From: Candidatus Woesearchaeota archaeon
GTDB lineage: Archaea; Nanobdellota; Nanobdellia; Woesearchaeales; ARS49
Length of the DNA stretch: 8,256 nt
Reading direction: 5' to 3'
Assembly (NCBI GenBank): GCA_026394935.1
Contig: JAPLZR010000070.1
Coordinates: 1 to 8,256, forward strand
Shown: positions 4,011-8,256 of the stretch, in pieces
Layout: every line of letters begins with the position of its first letter
Position numbering within the stretch: position 1 is the stretch's first letter
Notes under the pieces: model-generated
The model's input: the letters and a program-made list of their open reading frames with translations, nothing else
The model's database searches: none
What the model was told of the DNA's origin: nothing
Made by a program: the position numbers and the translations under genes

Positions 4011-6576
4011 CTCCCTGCGAGAACGAAGTCAGCAAAGAAATAAAGTCGCCGATATCAACCAAACCATTCCCATTTCTATCAAGCTCAACAATACAGCCGG
4101 ACTGAGGACTAATGCAGGACAAGCTTTCACCAGCAAACTGCTCAAGCAAAACAACAAAATCACCAATATCAACACCATTATCATCATGATCAAGAGTCAC
4201 GTGACAAGTCCAAGCGTAAAACACAACAGAATCCTCAGAATCTGCACTCTGGGAATCAATCGCAGTAAAAGCAACCGTGTGCTGACCAGGAGCAAGTCTC
4301 CTGACAAGATTATTGCCAGAGCCCAAAATTGTTTCACCCTCTTTCCAAACACCAGTCAATGCGCCATCCTCTGCATCAGTTGCAGTGCCGGTAAAAGCAA
4401 CCGGGTTCTGAAGAATAGCATTATCAGTCGGAGTAGAAATAACAACTTCAGGAGGCGTGTTAGGTGCTTGAACTGCAACATGCACAACTTCAGCATCAAC
4501 AGCATTAGTACTATCGATTGCAGTCAAAGTGATTGTGTGCTGTCCTGCAGTTAGTGTTGCCTGCAGGGAGTTTCCTGTGCCGAGATTACCGTCAATGCTT
4601 GAAGTCCAGGATAAGCTTTCTGGTGCAAGAGTTCCGTCTTCTGCATCAGTCGCGCTGCCTTCCAAAGCAACAGGAGACTGCAAAGTTGCACCCTCAGTCG
4701 GAGCAGAAATTGCTGCAACAGGAGCAGAATTGCCAGGAATCGGTTCGACAGTTACGTGAACAACTTTTGCGTCAGTAAGGCTTCCGCTGTCGGTTGCTGT
4801 TAAAGTGATTGTGTGCTGTCCTGCAGTTAGTGTTGCCTGCAGGGAGTTTCCTGTGCCGAGATTACCGGAAATATCTGAAGACCAGGATAAGCTTTCTGGT
4901 GCAAGAGTTCCGTCTTCTGTATCAGTCGCGCTGCCTTCTAGCGTAACAGGAGACTGCAAAGTTGCACCTTCTGATGGAGCAGTAATCGCTGCAACAGGAG
5001 CAGTATTCTGAGGCTGAACAGTAATGTGAACAGTTTTTGTATCAGTAAGGCTTCCGCTGTCGGTTGCTGTTAAAGTGATTGTGTGCTGTCCTGCAGTTAG
5101 TGTTGCCTGCAGGGAGTTTCCTGTGCCGAGATTACCGGAAATATCTGAAGTCCAGGATAAGCTTTCTGGTGCAAGAGTTCCGTCTTCTGTATCAGTCGCG
5201 CTGCCTTCCAAAGTAACAGGAGACTGCAAAGTTGCGCCTTCTGATGGAGCAGTAATAGTTGGAACCGGAGCAGTATTCTGAGGCATAACAGACTGAACAG
5301 CAGCAAGAGCATCAACACGCTTCCAACTGCCAATAGAAACACCAGTATCCTGCAAAATCTGACGAATTTGAGCAGGAGTCAACTGAATACTACGCGCTTT
5401 AGCAACCTGCTGAACCAAAGCAACAACACCAGAAACATGAGGAGTTGCCTGAGAAGTGCCGGACAAAGCACCATAAGCCTCACCAGCCTTTGTACTAGTA
5501 ATCGAAACACCAGGAGCAAGAACATCAAGCAAGCTCCCCCTATTAGAGAAACTTGCAATAACATCACTCTTATCAACAGCACCAACACCAATAGCATTAG
5601 GACTGCAGCCAGGATAACTAATACCAGTCAAATAACCATTATTACCAGAAGCAAAAACGCTGGTAACACCTGCATCAAATGCCGCATTAATAGCAGAATC
5701 AAAGAAAGTAGGACACTGCTCCTGCGTCTGATAATTACCGCCATCACCAAGACTGCCGCTGATAGCAACAACATTGTAAGTCTCCTTAACCTGCAAACAA
5801 TAATCCATACCGGAAATAATATCAGCAAGAGCGCAAGTAGTGCCGCAAACTTTCACAGAAACAATATTCGCACCAGGAGCAACACCCTTGTACTGGCCAT
5901 TGGCAGCAATAATGCCTGACACGTGAGTGCCGTGGCTGATAGGGTGAACATCAGCAGCCAAATCATCAACAGACTGACCATTCGGACAACAATTCGGAGA
6001 ACAATAACACTTTTGATCAACAACCCTGCTCTGGAAAGCAGTATGAAGAGAAATACCAGTATCAATCACGCAAACACTAACATCACTGCCATCAACAGAA
6101 TTTCCATTAATCTGCAACGGCCAAACATCATCCGCATTAATCAAAGGAACACTATCAGAAAGAAGCAATTCAAAATCAATATTCGGATAAACAGCCTCAA
6201 CCAACGGGTGAGCCTTCAATTCCTTAATACCCTCAGGAGTAGCCTCGACAATCATAGCAGGAACAATCTCAAGAGTCCTTTCAGCCTCAACATCAGGAGC
6301 AGTATTGCCAGTAATCCTGTCCATCAAAGAAGGAGCATTAACATCATTCAAAACCTCCTGTTGTGCAATCTCAGTGGCTGCCCTCAGCTCGACAACTGAA
6401 TCATCAGCAGAAACAGCACCTGTAATACCATTGCTCAATGCATGAGCCTTCAAGATAACAACAACCTTCTGAGGCTCTCCGCCAGCAACCTGCCCGGTAA
6501 AGACGGGATTCCAAATAAGCAAAGCAAAGAACGCCAACAATCCAAATGCCACATATATCCTGATGCGCGGATTCAT
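3973..6576 (-). CDS. Secreted subtilisin-like (S8) serine protease with Ig/PKD-like repeats and C-terminal dockerin-like module
   Basis: The 867-residue product begins with a signal sequence or anchor (hydrophobic about 8-22) and a propeptide resembling inhibitor I9 (about 35-135). The S8 domain (about 145-430) has the full triad: Asp172 in VIDTG, His215 in SHGTHVSG and Ser375 in SGTSQATPH, with oxyanion Asn312 in ASGN. It should be an active endopeptidase after removal of the propeptide. A Cys cluster (190-197) lies between Asp172 and His215. Four Ig/PKD-like repeats follow (434-523, 524-615, 616-705, 706-790); the first three are nearly identical. Residues 791-867 form a dockerin-like module with calcium loops DHDDNGVDIGD and DRNGNGLVDIGD, each followed by a hydrophobic helix; the first loop is one residue short. 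Dockerins bind cohesins, and the divergent neighbour encodes cohesin-like domains, so this protease is probably docked on the cell surface. The 3' end overlaps the PlsX-like gene by 38 bp. Confidence 0.93.
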   Translation of the reverse strand: MNPRIRIYVAFGLLAFFALLIWNPVFTGQVAGGEPQKVVVILKAHALSNGITGAVSADDSVVELRAATEIAQQEVLNDVNAPSLMDRITGNTAPDVEAERTLEIVPAMIVEATPEGIKELKAHPLVEAVYPNIDFELLLSDSVPLINADDVWPLQINGNSVDGSDVSVCVIDTGISLHTAFQSRVVDQKCYCSPNCCPNGQSVDDLAADVHPISHGTHVSGIIAANGQYKGVAPGANIVSVKVCGTTCALADIISGMDYCLQVKETYNVVAISGSLGDGGNYQTQEQCPTFFDSAINAAFDAGVTSVFASGNNGYLTGISYPGCSPNAIGVGAVDKSDVIASFSNRGSLLDVLAPGVSITSTKAGEAYGALSGTSQATPHVSGVVALVQQVAKARSIQLTPAQIRQILQDTGVSIGSWKRVDALAAVQSVMPQNTAPVPTITAPSEGATLQSPVTLEGSATDTEDGTLAPESLSWTSDISGNLGTGNSLQATLTAGQHTITLTATDSGSLTDTKTVHITVQPQNTAPVAAITAPSEGATLQSPVTLEGSATDTEDGTLAPESLSWSSDISGNLGTGNSLQATLTAGQHTITLTATDSGSLTDAKVVHVTVEPIPGNSAPVAAISAPTEGATLQSPVALEGSATDAEDGTLAPESLSWTSSIDGNLGTGNSLQATLTAGQHTITLTAIDSTNAVDAEVVHVAVQAPNTPPEVVISTPTDNAILQNPVAFTGTATDAEDGALTGVWKEGETILGSGNNLVRRLAPGQHTVAFTAIDSQSADSEDSVVFYAWTCHVTLDHDDNGVDIGDFVVLLEQFAGESLSCISPQSGCIVELDRNGNGLVDIGDFISLLTSFSQGAIQDMNGQPCQA
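4207..5277 (-). repeat. Tandem repeats encoding four Ig/PKD-like domains of the protease
   Basis: The units lie at 5277-5008, 5007-4732, 4731-4462 and 4461-4207, about 270-276 bp each. The first two are almost identical in DNA: 4772-4938 and 5042-5208 differ at one of 167 positions (4881/5151), including a 109-bp exact match. The third shares a 66-bp exact match with them (4526-4591, 4802-4867, 5072-5137). The fourth is recognisable only as protein (starting NTPPEVVI). Each unit contains ATDxEDG and AGQHTITLTA-type strands. This pattern points to recent duplication or gene conversion of units 1-3. Confidence 0.95.
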
Positions 6577-6610
6577 AGTCTCTTTTTCTCACTACTAGGA
6601 AATATTCACT

Positions 6611-6620
6611 ACTTAAATGC
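6611..6620 (-). promoter_or_regulatory. TATA-like promoter of the protease gene
   Basis: The minus-strand sequence GCATTTAAGT is centred about 39 nt upstream of the ATG at 6576, predicting a leader of about 12 nt. The leader contains GTGAG, a weak match to an archaeal ribosome binding site. The same octamer on the plus strand (ACTTAAAT) recurs 26 bp away in the opposite promoter. Confidence 0.45.
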
Positions 6621-6635
6621 TTTGCTCTGCCAAAA

Positions 6636-6647
6636 CACTTAAATACC
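6636..6647 (+). promoter_or_regulatory. TATA-like promoter of the cohesin-domain gene
   Basis: CACTTAAATACC is centred about 34 nt upstream of the ATG at 6676, predicting a leader of about 8 nt (rich in A and G, with no clear GGTG ribosome binding site). It sits in the 99-bp gap shared with the divergent protease gene, so the two genes may be co-regulated. Confidence 0.5.
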
Positions 6648-6675
6648 AATTTCCAATAATCCCACAAAGAAAGAG

Positions 6676-8235
6676 ATGAACAAAACAACACTATTGCTAA
6701 TGATAATAATGGCGACCAGCGCAAGCGCTGCAATAACATTCACGCTATCGCCCACAACAGGAGAGCCAGGACAAACAGTCGGCATGACTTTAAACCTGCA
6801 AAACGACGCGCCGATATGGGGATTCTCAGCAAAAATAATCGAGAGCAGCCCAATAACTTTCTCGACGGCAACAAACGGAGCAAGACTGGAAGGCGGAATA
6901 AGTGGAGCAACACAAAACACGCCAGACAAAACAACCGCATATTCAGCATTCGGAGGAAACACGCAGGGAATAACAGCAGGAACAGGACCGGTAATGACGC
7001 TTTCATATACAATACCTGAAGGCACGACAGCAGGAGAATACCAGCTGGACATAACCGAACTAACAGTCAGCGACAGCGAAGGAAACCCGATAGAAGCAAC
7101 AGGAACAGGAGCGAAAATAAAAGTGATAGCGCCGCTGACAAAACTAAAACTGCCCAAAGTAAGAGGAACAGTGAATTCACCAATCGACGTCAACATCTGC
7201 CTGTCAAACACGCATCTGCAAAGAACAGTCAAATCAGCAAACATGGTCATAGCCCACGATCCAAGAATAGTCAAACCAGCAAGCGTGACAATACGCGAAG
7301 GAAGCGGTTCACATACTATTGCATCAGACACAACAACAATATCAGTAAACGGCTTAAGCATACAAAACGCAGACTGCGATACACAAACAGGAATAAACAT
7401 AGCAACCATCAGATACACGCCGATAAAACAAGGAACGAGCCCTCTAATATTTCAAAGCGCATCAGCAACAGACCAGGCATCACAGCCATTCTCAACACAA
7501 CAATTCCAGGATGAAGACGGAGAAATAACACTTGATACGTGCTATAGAGACTCAGACTGCAACGACGGCGGCTCATGCACAACAGACTACTGCGACCAAG
7601 GATACTGTCATTATACCACAATACCTAACTGCGGAGGAGGCGGAGGAAGCGGAGGAAGCAAACAATACGTGTTCTCAGGATGCAAAACCTGCGCTTATGC
7701 ACAATACAGCTGTTGCGGAACAAACCTGGAAATGATAAACCGAATGTGCGAACGACCAGAAGCATACCCCGGCTACTGCAGTCTTGAACAAGCAACACCC
7801 ACATTTAATCCGACAAGCCTGCAAGAAACAGAAGAAGTTCAAGGACCTGCTCCCACTGAGGAAGCGCCAGTTCAGCCACAAGGACCTGTTGTTGTAACAC
7901 CAGAACCTCCAAAACAGGAAACACTCCCAACAACAGGACAAGCAACACAGACGGAAACGCCAAAAGAACCAATAGACGTATATACCACGATTATTTGGAC
8001 AGTAGCAATATTGCTCCTTGCAACAAGCATTTGCACAGCTTACCTGGTTGTAAAAGGCAAGGTACTCCTGCCAAGACCACCATCAAAAATACCAACAGTC
8101 CAGCCAGCACCACCAATTCAACAACCAACACAGCCCCCATTACAACAGCCAGCACAACCATCAGTTCAACAGCCGCCAAGCACAGAATCAAACAAAGTAA
8201 TAAACTTCATAGAAAGAAAATCTAAGGAACAATAA
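6676..8235 (+). CDS. Membrane-anchored scaffoldin-like protein with two cohesin-like domains
   Basis: The 519-residue product starts with a signal peptide (about 1-19, ending SASA). Two cohesin-like beta domains follow. The first (about 20-151) has the usual opening GEPGQTVGMTLNL and a GPVMTLSYTIPEGTTAG strand region. The second (about 155-288) has VNSPIDVNICLSN, AHDPRIVKP (family YDPxxL), INIATIRYTPIKQGTSPL and DGEITL. Next come a Cys-rich region (289-368) split by a GGGGGSGGS hinge, with CxxDSDC-type disulfide motifs, then a Pro/Thr/Glu-rich linker (369-433), one transmembrane helix (about 437-459) and a cytoplasmic tail (460-519) rich in Pro and Gln that ends in a basic stretch. The layout is that of a cell-surface scaffold that binds dockerin-bearing proteins. 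The divergent neighbour is a dockerin-like protease, its likely ligand. The cohesin calls rest on pattern recognition and could be confused with other Ig-like adhesin folds. Confidence 0.72.
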   Translation: MNKTTLLLMIIMATSASAAITFTLSPTTGEPGQTVGMTLNLQNDAPIWGFSAKIIESSPITFSTATNGARLEGGISGATQNTPDKTTAYSAFGGNTQGITAGTGPVMTLSYTIPEGTTAGEYQLDITELTVSDSEGNPIEATGTGAKIKVIAPLTKLKLPKVRGTVNSPIDVNICLSNTHLQRTVKSANMVIAHDPRIVKPASVTIREGSGSHTIASDTTTISVNGLSIQNADCDTQTGINIATIRYTPIKQGTSPLIFQSASATDQASQPFSTQQFQDEDGEITLDTCYRDSDCNDGGSCTTDYCDQGYCHYTTIPNCGGGGGSGGSKQYVFSGCKTCAYAQYSCCGTNLEMINRMCERPEAYPGYCSLEQATPTFNPTSLQETEEVQGPAPTEEAPVQPQGPVVVTPEPPKQETLPTTGQATQTETPKEPIDVYTTIIWTVAILLLATSICTAYLVVKGKVLLPRPPSKIPTVQPAPPIQQPTQPPLQQPAQPSVQQPPSTESNKVINFIERKSKEQ

Positions 8236-8256
8236 CTGTCTGCCAAACAGGCACGC

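Noticed and set aside
4462..5277. Regular repeats as a CRISPR-like or mobile array
   Set aside because: The 270-276-bp units are continuous in-frame protein domains, with no short repeats and unique spacers and no terminal inverted repeats.
6639..7418. A 259-codon open frame on the minus strand opposite the cohesin-domain gene
   Set aside because: It reads the complement of a well-supported gene with signal peptide and cohesin-like domains, and its hydrophobic V/S/P-rich product is typical of an antisense shadow.
7924..7938. LPTTG sequence in the scaffold protein, resembling a sortase motif
   Set aside because: It is followed by 15 polar residues, a membrane helix and a 60-residue tail instead of an immediate hydrophobic segment and short basic end. 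It more likely arises by chance in a Pro/Thr linker; sortase anchoring is not supported.
8239..8253. Hairpin TGCC/GGCA just after the cohesin-domain gene as a terminator
   Set aside because: The stem is only 4 bp, no T-run is visible, and the window ends three bases later.

Overview
The window is archaeal. It carries a tRNA gene whose two introns fit bulge-helix-bulge folding and whose 3' CCA is not encoded, a Hel308-type (Ski2-like) helicase fragment, TATA-like boxes about 22-39 nt upstream of start codons with little or no leader, and oligo-T ends. The half-length helicase, the small Cys-rich membrane protein and the large Cys-rich secreted proteins suggest a DPANN-type archaeon (Woesearchaeota-like). 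That placement is inference; no marker gene here proves it.

Layout. At 1-116 (minus) is the start of an unrecognised gene cut by the window edge. At 192-1667 (minus) is the C-terminal part of a Hel308-like helicase, starting exactly at the RecA2 domain with its own promoter and lacking the ATPase half. At 1709-2032 (minus) is a small membrane-anchored Cys-rich protein. At 2121-2236 (plus) is tRNA-Ile(GAU) with a 20-nt anticodon-loop intron and a 22-nt T-loop intron; spliced, it is a standard 74-nt tRNA. At 2268-4010 (plus) is a long PlsX-like protein (acyl-phosphate synthase family) with an apparent internal duplication; this is unexpected in an organism presumed to make ether lipids.

The right half (3973-8235) looks like a two-gene surface system. 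A secreted subtilisin-like protease (minus) carries four Ig/PKD-like repeats and ends in a dockerin-like double calcium-loop module. Across a 99-bp divergent promoter region lies a membrane-anchored protein (plus) with a signal peptide, two cohesin-like domains, a Cys-rich region, a Pro/Thr linker, one transmembrane helix and a Pro/Gln-rich cytoplasmic tail. The simplest reading is that the membrane protein is a small scaffoldin that holds the protease, and perhaps other dockerin proteins, on the cell surface: a cellulosome-like arrangement built around proteolysis.

The plus strand is rich in A in the sampled parts of most genes and usually rich in C as well, whichever strand is coding. Plus-strand genes therefore favour codons such as AGA, ATA and ACA, and minus-strand genes favour CGT, GTT and TTG. 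Three near-identical repeats inside the protease gene reverse this skew, which suggests a separate origin or recent expansion.
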